This document shows positions 27,301-36,337 of a stretch of 64,000 bases of DNA, piece by piece. The DNA is taken from the NCBI GenBank assembly GCA_934352055.1, contig CAKRJY010000011.1, positions 1 to 64,000 on the forward strand, in the 5' to 3' direction. Position 1 is the stretch's first letter, and each line of letters starts with the position of its first letter. The stretch is from an uncultured Lachnospiraceae bacterium. GTDB taxonomy: Bacteria > Bacillota > Clostridia > Lachnospirales > Lachnospiraceae. Under the pieces are notes generated by a model. It was not told the origin of the DNA. It did not search any database and saw nothing but the letters and a program-made list of their open reading frames with translations. The position numbers were made by a program, and so were the translations under genes.

Positions 27301-27340
27301 AAAAAACAAGAACTTCCATCTTGCGAAGTTCTTGTTTTTT
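27301..27340 (-). terminator. Terminator of the MarR-ABC exporter operon
   Basis: AAAAAACAAGAACTTC (27301-27316) and GAAGTTCTTGTTTTTT (27325-27340) form a 16-bp stem. The minus strand continues with T-rich sequence, 13 nt after the ABC gene stop. Confidence 0.85.
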
Positions 27341-27352
27341 CTTTCTGTTCAT

Positions 27353-29251
27353 TTATGCATTTACGATTTTGCCGGTATACAGCTGATAATATTTTCCACC
27401 CTCTGCAATCAGTTCATCATGATTTCCACGTTCAATGATGCGTCCCTGGTCTAATACCATGATACAATCACTGTTTCGAATCGTTGACAGGCGGTGGGCA
27501 ATGACAAAGGTTGTTCTTCCTGCCATAAGCTTATCCATACCATCCTGCACAATCTTTTCTGTTCGTGTATCAATGGAACTTGTCGCCTCATCCAGAATCA
27601 GTACTGGTGGATCTGCAATGGCTGCTCTTGCAATGGCTAGAAGCTGTCTCTGTCCCTGGCTTAGGTTTGCACCGTCGCCCGTCAGCACCGTATCATATCC
27701 ATTCGGCAATTTGCGAATAAAGCCATCTGCATTTGCCAGTTTTGCTGCTGCACGTACCTCTTCGTCTGTCGCTTCCAATTTTCCATAGCGAATATTATCC
27801 GCAACGGTTCCTGTAAATAAATGGGTATCCTGCAATACGATACCAAGAGAATGACGCAGATCATCCTTCTTTATCTTATTGATATTGATGCCGTCATATC
27901 GTATCTTTCCGTCTGCAATATCATAAAAACGATTGATCAGATTGGTAATCGTTGTTTTACCTGCTCCGGTAGCACCGACAAAAGCAATTTTTTGCCCCGG
28001 TGTCGCAAACATATTAATGTTATGCAAAACAGTTTTTTCCGGAACATATGCAAAATCCACATCATCAAAGACCACATCACCTTCCAGCTTCACATAGGTT
28101 GTGCTGCCGTCCTCCTTATGAAAATGTTTCCACGCCCACATACCGGTTCGTTCACTACTTTCCACAATCTGTCCATTTTCTTCTCTGGCATTGACGAGTG
28201 TAACATAACCGTCATCTTCTTCCGGCTTTTCATCTAAAAGAGCAAACACACGCTCTGCTCCTGCCATAGCCATAACAATAAAGTTCAGCTGCTGACTGAC
28301 CTGCATAATCGGCATATTCAGACTCTTATTAAAGGTCAGAAAACTTGCCAGACCACCAAGCGTAAAGCCGCCAAATCCACCGATTGCAAGAATACCTCCT
28401 ACAACAGCAACGACAACGTAACTCACATTTCCAATCTGCGCATTTGCAGGTCCTAACATATTAGAATACTTATTCGCCTGATAGGCACTGTCGAACAATT
28501 CATCATTTAACGCATTAAACTCTTCCATCGCCTGTTCTTCATGGCAAAAGACTTTGATTACTTTTTGTCCATTCATCATTTCTTCGATGTTACCATTGAC
28601 GCGGCCGAGATTTCTCTGCTGTTTTGCAAAGTATTTTCCGGAATTTCCAGCCAGAAACTTTGTTGTCAAAAGCATGATTGCTACCATACCCATCGTAACA
28701 ATGGTAAGTGGTATGCTCAATTTAATCATGCATACAATCACACCGATAACGGTCACGCCGCTGTTTATCATCTGTGGAATACTCTGGCTGATCATCTGGC
28801 GCAAAGCATCAATGTCGTTCGTATAAATTGACATGATATCACCATGCTGATGTGTATCAAAATAACGGATTGGCAATTCTTCCATGTGCACAAACATTTC
28901 ATCACGAAGCGCACGAAGCGTCCCCTGTGTCACCTGTGCCATGATAAAGTTATAAAGAAATGCACATACTACACCCAGTGCATAAAAGCCTGCCACACGT
29001 CCAATGGCTCCTAAAAGAGGTCCAAAATCCGTACTGTGGGTTTCAAGCATTGGCGTAATATAATCATCAATCAAATTCTGCATGAACATCGTTCCCTGCA
29101 AAGAACAAAGAACACTTGCAAGAATACAGATGAGTACAACTATCAAATGCACACCATACATTTTGAAAATATAACGAGCCAGTCTGCCCATAATATGTTT
29201 GTTTGCTTTCAAGCTACCCTTGCCTCTTGGCATTGTCTGCTGTCTTGGCAT
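27353..29251 (-). CDS. Heterodimeric ABC exporter, subunit with canonical catalytic glutamate
   Basis: About 632 residues from ATG 29251, supported by GGAGGG 7 nt upstream and overlapping the end of the upstream gene. The frame is open another 47 codons, but that extension lies inside the neighbouring coding sequence. Six membrane helices (residues about 25-330) precede a nucleotide-binding domain with Walker A GATGAGKTT, signature LSQGQRQLL, Walker B LILDEATSSID and H-loop IAHRLST. About 60 extra residues (DDGYVTL to STTYVKLEG) sit between the membrane and nucleotide domains. It pairs with the upstream ABC subunit, whose motifs are complementary and degenerate. Under a MarR regulator, drug or peptide efflux is likely; the substrate is unknown. 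Confidence 0.92.
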   Translation of the reverse strand: MPRQQTMPRGKGSLKANKHIMGRLARYIFKMYGVHLIVVLICILASVLCSLQGTMFMQNLIDDYITPMLETHSTDFGPLLGAIGRVAGFYALGVVCAFLYNFIMAQVTQGTLRALRDEMFVHMEELPIRYFDTHQHGDIMSIYTNDIDALRQMISQSIPQMINSGVTVIGVIVCMIKLSIPLTIVTMGMVAIMLLTTKFLAGNSGKYFAKQQRNLGRVNGNIEEMMNGQKVIKVFCHEEQAMEEFNALNDELFDSAYQANKYSNMLGPANAQIGNVSYVVVAVVGGILAIGGFGGFTLGGLASFLTFNKSLNMPIMQVSQQLNFIVMAMAGAERVFALLDEKPEEDDGYVTLVNAREENGQIVESSERTGMWAWKHFHKEDGSTTYVKLEGDVVFDDVDFAYVPEKTVLHNINMFATPGQKIAFVGATGAGKTTITNLINRFYDIADGKIRYDGININKIKKDDLRHSLGIVLQDTHLFTGTVADNIRYGKLEATDEEVRAAAKLANADGFIRKLPNGYDTVLTGDGANLSQGQRQLLAIARAAIADPPVLILDEATSSIDTRTEKIVQDGMDKLMAGRTTFVIAHRLSTIRNSDCIMVLDQGRIIERGNHDELIAEGGKYYQLYTGKIVNA

Positions 29252-29252
29252 A

Positions 29253-31010
29253 TTACTCACCCTCCTTCTCGTCAAAATCTCCCGAACCACCACCGGTTTG
29301 TGATTCATATACATCACGATAAATCGCATTGCTTGCAAGCAATTCTTCATGCGTACCGATGCCATCAATACGTCCATTGTCCAGAACGACAATACGGTCT
29401 GCGTCCTGTACAGAAGATATACGCTGTGCGATGATCAGTTTTGTCGTTCCAGGAATCTCCTCGCGAAATGCCCTGCGGATTTTCGCATCCGTTGCCGTAT
29501 CTACAGCACTCGTACTATCATCTAAAATCAACACCTTCGGCTCTTTTAAAAGTGCACGTGCGATACAAAGACGCTGGCGCTGTCCTCCGGAAACATTGCT
29601 GCCCCCTTGTTCAATGAATGTATCGTATCCATCTGGGAAACGTTCGATAAATTCATCTGCACAGGCAAGTTGACAAGCCTTTTTGCACTCCTCATCTGTT
29701 GCATTTTCATTGCCCCAACGCAGGTTATCATAAATCGTTCCGGAAAACAGAACGTTATTTTGCAGCACAACCGACACCTCATTACGAATCACATCAAGAT
29801 CATAGGAACGTACGTCAATGCCACCCACTTTGACGTCACCCTCACTGACATCATACAAGCGCGAAATTAAATTCACGAGCGTCGACTTTGCACTACCGGT
29901 TCCGCCGAGAACGCCGATTGTCTCGCCGCTTTTAATATGAAGATCAATGTCTTCGAGCACAAACTCTTCTGCATCCTTTTTATATGCGAAATTGACATGG
30001 TCAAAATCGATATCGCCATTTGGCACTTCCATAATCGGATTTTCTGGATTCACAATCGTTGCTTTTTCGTTTAAGACTTCTGCCACACGATTCGCATTTG
30101 CCACACTCATGATAATCATAACAAAAACCATAGAAAGCATCATCAGACTTCCCAGAATATTCATGCAATACGCAAGCATACTCATAAGTTCGCCTGTCGT
30201 GAATGTCGATGTAACAATCATCTTGGCTCCCATCCAGCTGATCAGCAAAATACAGGTATAGATGGTAGTCATCATAACCGGCGCATTACATGCCAAAATA
30301 CGTTCTGCCTTTAACAGAAATTTATATATATTGCCGCTTGCCTTTTGGAATTTTTCTTTCTCGTGATCCTCTCGCACATACGCTTTTACTACACGAATAC
30401 CGGAAATATTTTCCTGTACACTGGCATTCAGATCATCATATTTCTTAAATACGAAATCAAAAATTTTTGTAACTCTGGAAATAATAAAAACCAAAATTGC
30501 TGCAAGGATCAACACTGCAAGCAGATAGACACTCGCCAGTCGGGGGCTAATGTAAAACGACATGCACATAGCAACAATCAAGCTTGCCGGTGCACGCATA
30601 CCCATACGCAAAACCATCTGGTATGCATTCTGTAAATTCGTCACATCTGTTGTTAATCTGGTAACCAGACCGGCGGTAGAATACTTATCAATGTTTGCAA
30701 AAGAAAATGTCTGAATGTTTGTAAACATTGACTTTCTTAAGTTTCTTGCAAATCCTGCGGAAGCTCTTGCGCCATATTTTCCGCCCATCATACCTGCCCA
30801 TAAGCCAATGAGCGCAGCCAAAATCATATATGCACCAATCACAAAGATATGATGCATGTCTCCTCGATTGACACCCTCGTCAATAATCGATGCCATCATA
30901 AGTGGTATAATCATCTCCATCGCCACTTCCAAAAGCATAAATAGAGGTGTCAGAATCGAATCTTTTTTAAACTCTTTTACCTCTGCAAGTAATGTTTTTA
31001 AAACGTGCAT
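29253..31010 (-). CDS. Heterodimeric ABC exporter, subunit with degenerate catalytic site
   Basis: 585 residues with six membrane helices (about 15-310) and a nucleotide-binding domain. The signature NVSGGQRQRL is intact, but Walker A reads GGTGSAKST (Ala for the usual second Gly), Walker B is LILDDSTSAVD (Asp for the catalytic Glu) and the H-loop is IIAQRISS (Gln for His). This is the asymmetric pattern of BmrCD/TM287-288-type exporters, where one ATP site is catalytically dead. The start overlaps the end of marR by 44 nt and has GAAGGGA upstream. The next ABC gene begins 1 nt after its stop. Confidence 0.92.
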   Translation of the reverse strand: MHVLKTLLAEVKEFKKDSILTPLFMLLEVAMEMIIPLMMASIIDEGVNRGDMHHIFVIGAYMILAALIGLWAGMMGGKYGARASAGFARNLRKSMFTNIQTFSFANIDKYSTAGLVTRLTTDVTNLQNAYQMVLRMGMRAPASLIVAMCMSFYISPRLASVYLLAVLILAAILVFIISRVTKIFDFVFKKYDDLNASVQENISGIRVVKAYVREDHEKEKFQKASGNIYKFLLKAERILACNAPVMMTTIYTCILLISWMGAKMIVTSTFTTGELMSMLAYCMNILGSLMMLSMVFVMIIMSVANANRVAEVLNEKATIVNPENPIMEVPNGDIDFDHVNFAYKKDAEEFVLEDIDLHIKSGETIGVLGGTGSAKSTLVNLISRLYDVSEGDVKVGGIDVRSYDLDVIRNEVSVVLQNNVLFSGTIYDNLRWGNENATDEECKKACQLACADEFIERFPDGYDTFIEQGGSNVSGGQRQRLCIARALLKEPKVLILDDSTSAVDTATDAKIRRAFREEIPGTTKLIIAQRISSVQDADRIVVLDNGRIDGIGTHEELLASNAIYRDVYESQTGGGSGDFDEKEGE

Positions 31011-31494
31011 TATTTTTCCCTTCCTTTTCTAATTTTTCTGCATCAGATGAAATCTCATCTTCCAATTGTCTTTTCACCTGTGACAACATGGAAAACAATT
31101 CTTTTCTCTGTTCTTTCGTAAGACCCGATACCAGTTTTTCTTCCATTCGGTCTATACTTTTTTGAATTTCATCATGGAAACGCATTCCTTCTTCTGTCAG
31201 CATAATCTTTTTTAAACGGGCATCGCGTTCCACAGAAACACGCGTAATATATCCATTTTTTTCCAGATTTTGCAGTGCTGCTGTGACAGACGATTTCGCC
31301 ATATGGAAATCCGCTTCCATATCTTTTTGAAAAACTTCCTCATTTCTATGATGATACAGATAACCGATCATCCAGCCATGCATCGCCGTGATGGTATCAC
31401 CACCGGCGTTTAAAATACTTTTCTGGTAGATATTCCGATCTAATAAACGTCCCAATTCTTTGATCTGATATCCAACCTGTTCCTCATTTCTCAT
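30967..31494 (-). CDS. MarR-family regulator of the ABC exporter operon
   Basis: 175 residues. A winged-helix DNA-binding core runs from about residues 35 to 110: VFQKDMEADFHMAKSSVTAALQNLEKNGYITRVSVERDAR, quoted here only to locate it and with the recognition helix centred on SSVTAALQNLEKNG. DARLKKIMLTEEG is the wing and following strand. CTAGGAGGAGAAC precedes the ATG. It leads an operon with both ABC subunits and overlaps the first. Its own promoter carries four 15-bp repeats, one a perfect palindrome, so autoregulation with ligand-induced efflux is the likely logic. Confidence 0.9.
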   Translation of the reverse strand: MRNEEQVGYQIKELGRLLDRNIYQKSILNAGGDTITAMHGWMIGYLYHHRNEEVFQKDMEADFHMAKSSVTAALQNLEKNGYITRVSVERDARLKKIMLTEEGMRFHDEIQKSIDRMEEKLVSGLTKEQRKELFSMLSQVKRQLEDEISSDAEKLEKEGKNNARFKNITCRGKRV

Positions 31495-31568
31495 GTTCTC
31501 CTCCTAGATTCCTTGCATCTTTCCCCAAATATTCTCCTCAATGTTTCGTTTTGCAAAGTCTCACCCCA

Positions 31569-31646
31569 AATTGTTCCGTGCCGAATTGTTCGATGTCGAA
31601 CTGTTCAGGCTCGAACTATTATAGGACGCATTTATCTTTTTTTCAA
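31569..31646 (-). promoter_or_regulatory. marR-ABC promoter with four 15-bp operator repeats
   Basis: On the minus strand TTGAAA (31641-31646), 17-nt spacer and perfect TATAAT (31618-31623). Read on the plus strand, four consecutive 15-bp units start at 31569, 31584, 31599 and 31614, each beginning AAYTRTT. The middle contains GTTCGATGTCGAAC (31588-31601), a perfect inverted repeat. The units run from the -10 through the expected transcription start, a classical repressor position. Confidence 0.75.
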
Positions 31647-31763
31647 GTGGGTATATCACACAAAATCGCCCTTTTTTCTTCCCCATACCTTCGTCATTTT
31701 GCTAAATCACACTCCGTGAAATTCTATACATGATTATTTCTCATGATACTTTCTACTCACTCG

Positions 31764-31792
31764 TTGTATATTGGGGCAAGATAATGTATAAT
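31764..31792 (+). promoter_or_regulatory. Sigma-A promoter of the TetR gene
   Basis: TTGTAT (31764-31769), 17-nt spacer, perfect TATAAT (31787-31792). It is 38 nt before the start codon and divergent from the marR promoter. Confidence 0.75.
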
Positions 31793-31830
31793 GTCTATGT
31801 TATTACTTAGGAGAAGTAGGAGGGGTGCCA

Positions 31831-32394
31831 ATGGAACATACTAGTAAAGACTTACGTGTCCGCAGAACACTGAAAGCCATTCGTAGTGCATTCTACGAAT
31901 TGGTATTGACCAAAGATTATTCTGACATTTCCATTACCGAGCTGACAGACCGAGCTGAAATTAATCGTAAAACATTTTATCTGCATTATTCTTCTTTGGA
32001 AGACCTGGTAAAAGAAGTTGAACAGGAAATCGTTGAAAACATTTTGGAAAATGTTCGTTTAAGCGCAGAACAATTAGACGTCGAAGGATGCGTAGACACA
32101 TTCTATCACTATCTGGACGAATGCGATGAAGTACAGCAGAAGTTACTTTGTGATACACATTATTATTTCTTTTATGAAGATGTGACCGATGCCGTATTAA
32201 AAAGCAGCTCATTCTCTAAATTCTTTGAAAAGACAAAACATCCGGATATTGTACGTTCTTATTCCATCTGTATTACCTTTATCTATCGTAACTGGCTAAA
32301 GAGCGGTCGTCCAATTCCACTTGACGAATTAATCGAGTATGCCAGCATGATTATTGCAAAAGGTTACAGCGGAATCATCGAAAAGGAATCTTAA
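31831..32394 (+). CDS. TetR/AcrR-family transcriptional regulator
   Basis: About 187 residues from ATG 31831 (AGGAGG at 31817-31823); an in-frame GTG two codons earlier is possible. The N-terminal HTH is typical: AIRSAFYELVLTKDYSDISI, then ITELTDRAEINRKTFYLHYSS with recognition helix around residues 38-48. The C-terminal half is a helical ligand/dimer domain of the kind found in many Firmicute dihydroxyacetone-kinase-regulator-like TetR proteins. It is divergent from the marR-ABC operon, but no shared operator was seen, so a link to the exporter is only positional. It ends in a strong terminator. Confidence 0.85.
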   Translation: MEHTSKDLRVRRTLKAIRSAFYELVLTKDYSDISITELTDRAEINRKTFYLHYSSLEDLVKEVEQEIVENILENVRLSAEQLDVEGCVDTFYHYLDECDEVQQKLLCDTHYYFFYEDVTDAVLKSSSFSKFFEKTKHPDIVRSYSICITFIYRNWLKSGRPIPLDELIEYASMIIAKGYSGIIEKES

Positions 32395-32415
32395 TGTAAA
32401 CAGAATCTAAAAAAC

Positions 32416-32450
32416 AAACCCCACAAGTCAAAAGACCTGTGGGGTTTTTA
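32416..32450 (+). terminator. Terminator of the TetR gene
   Basis: AAACCCCACAAGTC (32416-32429) pairs with GACCTGTGGGGTTT (32434-32447) with one mismatch and a 4-nt loop, followed by a T-run. Confidence 0.85.
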
Positions 32451-32451
32451 T

Positions 32452-32524
32452 CGGCGCGACAGGATTTGAACCTGCGACCTCTGCGTCCCGAACGCAGCGC
32501 TCTACCAAACTGAGCCACGCGCCG
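32452..32524 (-). tRNA. tRNA-Pro (anticodon CGG)
   Basis: The minus strand folds as a cloverleaf: acceptor CGGCGCG/CGCGCCG, D-arm region GTGGCTCAGTTTGGTAGAGC, anticodon stem CTGCG/CGCAG around loop TTCGGGA (anticodon CGG, with G at position 37 as in proline tRNAs), and T-arm with GTTCAAATC. It is 73 nt without an encoded CCA. Confidence 0.95.
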
Positions 32525-32528
32525 CCAA

Positions 32529-32573
32529 TATAATAGCAAGGCACTCCTTATTGCGAACTGCCTTGCTATTATA
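32529..32573 (-). terminator. Hairpin between glcK and tRNA-Pro, probable glcK-operon terminator
   Basis: TATAATAGCAAGGCA (32529-32543) and TGCCTTGCTATTATA (32559-32573) form a perfect 15-bp stem with a 15-nt loop, 48 nt past the glcK stop. It directly precedes the tRNA gene, whose promoter may overlap it. Confidence 0.6.
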
Positions 32574-32620
32574 ATACATTTAAATATAAATTTCCAGCCT
32601 TTTTTCCCAAATGATACCTA

Positions 32621-33562
32621 TTAGGATAACAACATACGGACTGCACCATAAATTCCCGCATCATTGCCAAGCGATGCCAATACAATCGGCGTATCTTTAC
32701 TTGCATGGAACACCTGTGAACGGAATGGCTCCTGCAGTGCATCAATTATGATTTGCCCTGCGCGTGATACACCACCACCAATGACAAACGCATCCGGATT
32801 CACCACGCAGCCAATCTTTGCCAATGTAGATCCAAGCATACCAAACACCTGATTTATCACGTCACATGCCACCTTATCGCCAGCTTTTGCACAATCAAAA
32901 ACATCTTTTGCAGAAAGCTCCTCACCAAAAGAACGAAGTGTACTGTCCTCTGCTGTTGTAGCAAGTGCTCTCTTTGTCATGCGGACAATGCCGGTTGCAG
33001 ACGCATACTGCTCAATGCAGCCATAATGCCCACAATTGCATGCTTCGATTTCCTGCTCATTGACAATCATATGTCCGATTTCGCCTGCGGCGCCATTTGC
33101 ACCTGTCAAAATCTTACCATCAATAATAATGCCACCGCCGATACCGGTACCAAGCGTTACCATAACAATACTGTTGTAGCCTTTTCCACTTCCCATCCAG
33201 TTTTCGCCAAGTGCTGCCACATTGGCGTCGTTTCCAACTTTGACCTTCATACCGGATAAACGTTCTAATTCCTCAGCAAGCGGTACAACGTCCCAGCCAA
33301 GGTTTACTGCCCGGTTGACTACACCATCTTTATCTACAGCTCCGGGAACTCCAATTCCAATTCCCTCCACCATATCTTTGGTCAGATCTTTTTCTACCAT
33401 TTTTCCATGAACGGTTGCAGCGATATCCTGTAAAATATGCGCTCCTTTTTCACTGGTATCTGTCGGAATTTCCCACTTTTCAAGCAATGTACCATCAGTT
33501 TCAAATAATCCCATTTTAATGGTTGTTCCACCTACATCTGCACCAAATCCATATTTCTTCAT
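32621..33562 (-). CDS. glcK: ROK-family glucokinase
   Basis: About 313 residues from ATG 33562, set by GGAGGA about 7 nt upstream; the frame extends 8 codons further without support. It phosphorylates glucose with ATP to glucose-6-phosphate. The ATP-binding N-terminus reads GADVGGTTIKMGLF, the sugar-binding loop is GNDANVAALGENWMG (about residue 105), GTGIGGGIIIDGKI follows, and the ROK zinc motif CNCGHYGCIEQYAS lies near residue 172 with the catalytic His and Cys ligands intact. It follows the PBP gene by 44 nt and could share its transcript. No repressor-type HTH is fused, so it is an enzyme and not a ROK regulator. Confidence 0.93.
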   Translation of the reverse strand: MKKYGFGADVGGTTIKMGLFETDGTLLEKWEIPTDTSEKGAHILQDIAATVHGKMVEKDLTKDMVEGIGIGVPGAVDKDGVVNRAVNLGWDVVPLAEELERLSGMKVKVGNDANVAALGENWMGSGKGYNSIVMVTLGTGIGGGIIIDGKILTGANGAAGEIGHMIVNEQEIEACNCGHYGCIEQYASATGIVRMTKRALATTAEDSTLRSFGEELSAKDVFDCAKAGDKVACDVINQVFGMLGSTLAKIGCVVNPDAFVIGGGVSRAGQIIIDALQEPFRSQVFHASKDTPIVLASLGNDAGIYGAVRMLLS

Positions 33563-33606
33563 GCTATCTTCCTCCGTGTCATTCATCTCATGTATTTTAT
33601 TGTAAG

Positions 33607-35649
33607 TTATTCCTCCGTCTGTGGCAAGGCATTTTCTGCCGTATCCGTCTGTCCCAGATCAGCCAGGGTCTGCTCCAATGGATGCACAAAATCCACCGGC
33701 TCTAATCCCTCATGCAGCCAGCTCATAAAACTATGCCAAATCTTTCCCGGATATGTTCCACCGCCTAATCCGGGCACTTCTTTTGGTATATCGTAACCTA
33801 CCCATACGCTGGTTGTGTAATACGGTGTATAACCGACAAACCAGCCATCTTTGTTATCATTTGTCGTTCCTGTTTTTCCTGCACATGGCATCGTTCCCAG
33901 GGAATATCCCCGGCCTGTTCCGGAAGTAATAACCGTCTGCAGCATATCCGTCATCTGACGGCATGCATTTTCTTTATAAATCACACTTGCCGTCTGGTCT
34001 GCCTGGTATATCACTTCACCATCTGCGTCTGTGATCTTCATAATGCAGGTCGGATTACGATAACCGCCGTCGTTTTTAATGGTTGCATAACCTTTTGCCA
34101 TCTCCAGTGGCGATACCCCGTTCGTAAAGCCGCCAATGGATGCCGGTAAGCGCTTATCATTCTCGTCGAGATTGGAAAAGCTCATTGCTTCCAGATAGGA
34201 AATACCTACCTCCGGCGTAAGCTCCTCAAATATTTTCCATGCGATGGTATTCTTCGAGCGCGCAACCGCCTGTCGCAAACTCATTGCCCCGGAATAGGTG
34301 CCATCACCATTTACCGGACCGTCTGCAATTGGTTCGTCTACTACAGTAGTGTCCGGTGTGTAGCCTCGCTCCAATGCCGGTGTGTACACAATCAACGGCT
34401 TAATCGCACTTCCCGGCTGACGAAAACTTTGAAAAGCGCGATTCAGCGTATATCCCTCTACATCGTCCTGGCTTCGTCCGCCAATAATGGCACGCACCAT
34501 TCCAGTCGTATTGTCAATACATACCGCTGCCCCCTGCAATTCATAAATTCCCTCGTCACTCTTTTCGCCAAATCCGGCTAAAACTTCATCTACGGATGCC
34601 TGCAACTGACTCTGCGCATCCAGATCCAGTGAAGTATAAATACGATAGCCACCGGTAAATAATTTTGCATTGCATGCATCGTAAAGAGACTGATATTTAC
34701 GTTCATAAGCTGTCTTTTCCTCATCACTGGAAAACACTGTCTGAAATTCGAAGCCTTCAAGTTCCATCAACGCACGTGTTGCGCAATAATATGTATACGT
34801 CTCCGCATAGTTATTTTTGATTTCTTCCGGTTCTGTCGTCTTAATCTGCTCTGCCACCGCTGTCTGGTAGGAACTCTCCGATATCACCTGGTCTTCCAGC
34901 ATCGACTTCAAAATACGATCCCGTCTCGCCTGTGTCTTATCTGCGTGGGTTAGCGGGTTATACAGCGTCGGATTGTTTGGAATGGCACACAAATAAATCA
35001 TCTGCGACAACGATAAATGGCTCACGTCCGTCCCAAAATACCCTTGTGCTGCAGCCTCAATACCATAATATCCATTTGCAAAATAGACATTATTCAGATA
35101 GAATTCCAAAATTTCTTCTTTGGAGTATTTCTTTTCAAGTTCCACAGCAATATACATTTCCTCAATTTTTCTCTCCCATGTTCTTTCATTGGAAAGAAAA
35201 ACCGTCCTTGCCAGCTGCTGTGTGATGGTACTACCACCCTGTGTCACTTCCCCATCCTGAATCATGGCAACCACCGCACGCATAATGCCGCGATAATCAA
35301 TGCCATTGTGCTTATAAAACCGCTTGTCTTCCGTACTGATAATCGCCTGTTTCACGTAAATCGGAATGTCTTCATATTCTATATAATAAACGTCCTTTTC
35401 ACCCTTTAAAACCGATAGCGTCTTACCGTTGATATCGTACGCGATGCTTGTCTGGCTCTTACGAAATGTATCCTTTGAAGAATGTGAAACCATACTGACT
35501 GCTTCTGTTTTCATCGCACTGACTTTTGCCGCATATCCTCCTGCATAATAGTACGCAACCGCTGCAACGACAAGAAGCATCAAAATCATTTGAAATTTTA
35601 AAAAGCCCCATATCTTTTGGGAACGTGTTTTTTTCCTGCGTTTTTTCAT
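33607..35649 (-). CDS. Class A penicillin-binding protein (transglycosylase/transpeptidase)
   Basis: 680 residues. One N-terminal membrane helix (FQMILMLLVVAAVAYYYAGGYA) follows a Lys/Arg-rich cytoplasmic tail. The GT51 glycosyltransferase domain shows EDKRFYKHNGID, GGSTITQQLAR and EMYIAVELEKKYSKEEILE. The transpeptidase domain has the S-x-x-K box PGSAIKP (about residue 410), SKN at about 450 and KTGTTNDNKDGWFVG near 620. It polymerises and cross-links peptidoglycan at the outer membrane face. It lies 53 nt downstream of spoVT without an obvious terminator between, so part of its expression may be forespore-linked. Upstream ribosome binding site AAAGG is weak. Confidence 0.94.
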   Translation of the reverse strand: MKKRRKKTRSQKIWGFLKFQMILMLLVVAAVAYYYAGGYAAKVSAMKTEAVSMVSHSSKDTFRKSQTSIAYDINGKTLSVLKGEKDVYYIEYEDIPIYVKQAIISTEDKRFYKHNGIDYRGIMRAVVAMIQDGEVTQGGSTITQQLARTVFLSNERTWERKIEEMYIAVELEKKYSKEEILEFYLNNVYFANGYYGIEAAAQGYFGTDVSHLSLSQMIYLCAIPNNPTLYNPLTHADKTQARRDRILKSMLEDQVISESSYQTAVAEQIKTTEPEEIKNNYAETYTYYCATRALMELEGFEFQTVFSSDEEKTAYERKYQSLYDACNAKLFTGGYRIYTSLDLDAQSQLQASVDEVLAGFGEKSDEGIYELQGAAVCIDNTTGMVRAIIGGRSQDDVEGYTLNRAFQSFRQPGSAIKPLIVYTPALERGYTPDTTVVDEPIADGPVNGDGTYSGAMSLRQAVARSKNTIAWKIFEELTPEVGISYLEAMSFSNLDENDKRLPASIGGFTNGVSPLEMAKGYATIKNDGGYRNPTCIMKITDADGEVIYQADQTASVIYKENACRQMTDMLQTVITSGTGRGYSLGTMPCAGKTGTTNDNKDGWFVGYTPYYTTSVWVGYDIPKEVPGLGGGTYPGKIWHSFMSWLHEGLEPVDFVHPLEQTLADLGQTDTAENALPQTEE

Positions 35650-35702
35650 GCCTTTATTTTACACGTTACCCCAGATAGACACAAGGCTTTAAAATCGGTA
35701 AT

Positions 35703-36239
35703 CTAATCTTCCATAATGCTGCCTAAAAACTCTGCTGTCGTATGTGCCAGTGTCATTTCCATCGATGAAATCTCATCCTGCCCTAACAACACAACAGCGC
35801 CTAAAATATCGCCATTGACATTGACGACGGCGACTGCTTCATATGCATGTTCCGTCTGCACTTTCTCCGTGAGCGGTATCACATCCTCTGCTTTTTTTGC
35901 CAGATAATCCTGTCTGCCTACAATCAGCTGTTCCAACGCCCTTGTAATCGGCTGATTTTCATATGCCTTTTTTCCAGCTCCCGACGCGGCAATAATGTGA
36001 TCCATATCCGTAATACAAACCAGTTTTCCTGTTGTCTCCGCAAGCACTTTTGCATACTGCGCAGCAAAATTAGCAAGCTCTCCCACAGGAGAATACTTCT
36101 TTAAGACAATTTCCCCTTCTCGATCCGTATATACTTCGAGCGGATCGCCCTCCCGAATCCGAAGTGTCCTTCGAATTTCTTTTGGCACAACGATTCTTCC
36201 CAGTTCATCAATGCGCCGAACAATACCTGTAGCCTTCAT
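35703..36239 (-). CDS. spoVT: SpoVT, AbrB-type forespore transcription regulator
   Basis: 178 residues. The N-terminal AbrB swapped-hairpin domain (residues 1-50) reads MKATGIVRRIDELGRIVVPK and RTLRIREGDPLEVYTDREG, nearly the canonical SpoVT sequence. A GAF-like C-terminal domain follows (about 55-178; LVCITDMDHIIAASGAGKKA, GAVVLLGQDEISS). SpoVT tunes sigma-G genes in the developing forespore. A sequence matching the sigma-G consensus precedes it at 36295-36324. Length and both domains match the Bacillus protein, so the assignment is very secure. Confidence 0.97.
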   Translation of the reverse strand: MKATGIVRRIDELGRIVVPKEIRRTLRIREGDPLEVYTDREGEIVLKKYSPVGELANFAAQYAKVLAETTGKLVCITDMDHIIAASGAGKKAYENQPITRALEQLIVGRQDYLAKKAEDVIPLTEKVQTEHAYEAVAVVNVNGDILGAVVLLGQDEISSMEMTLAHTTAEFLGSIMED

Positions 36240-36294
36240 TTTCCAATCTTTCCCTCCAATCTCACTCTTTTCTGCTATAAATTCGCTGTAGAGT

Positions 36295-36324
36295 TATTAT
36301 GTGGAAAAGAAGGAAAAAATATTC
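36295..36324 (-). promoter_or_regulatory. Sigma-G/sigma-F type promoter of spoVT
   Basis: On the minus strand GAATA (36320-36324), exactly 18 nt, then CATAATA (36295-36301). This fits the published sigma-G pattern GHATR-N18-CATWHTA at every position, 56 nt before the spoVT start and inside the short intergenic gap. Confidence 0.7.
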
Positions 36325-36337
36325 TTTTATAGTCTTA

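Noticed and set aside
27820..28237. Plus-strand open frame of 138 codons
   Set aside because: It is antisense to the ABC transporter nucleotide-binding domain.
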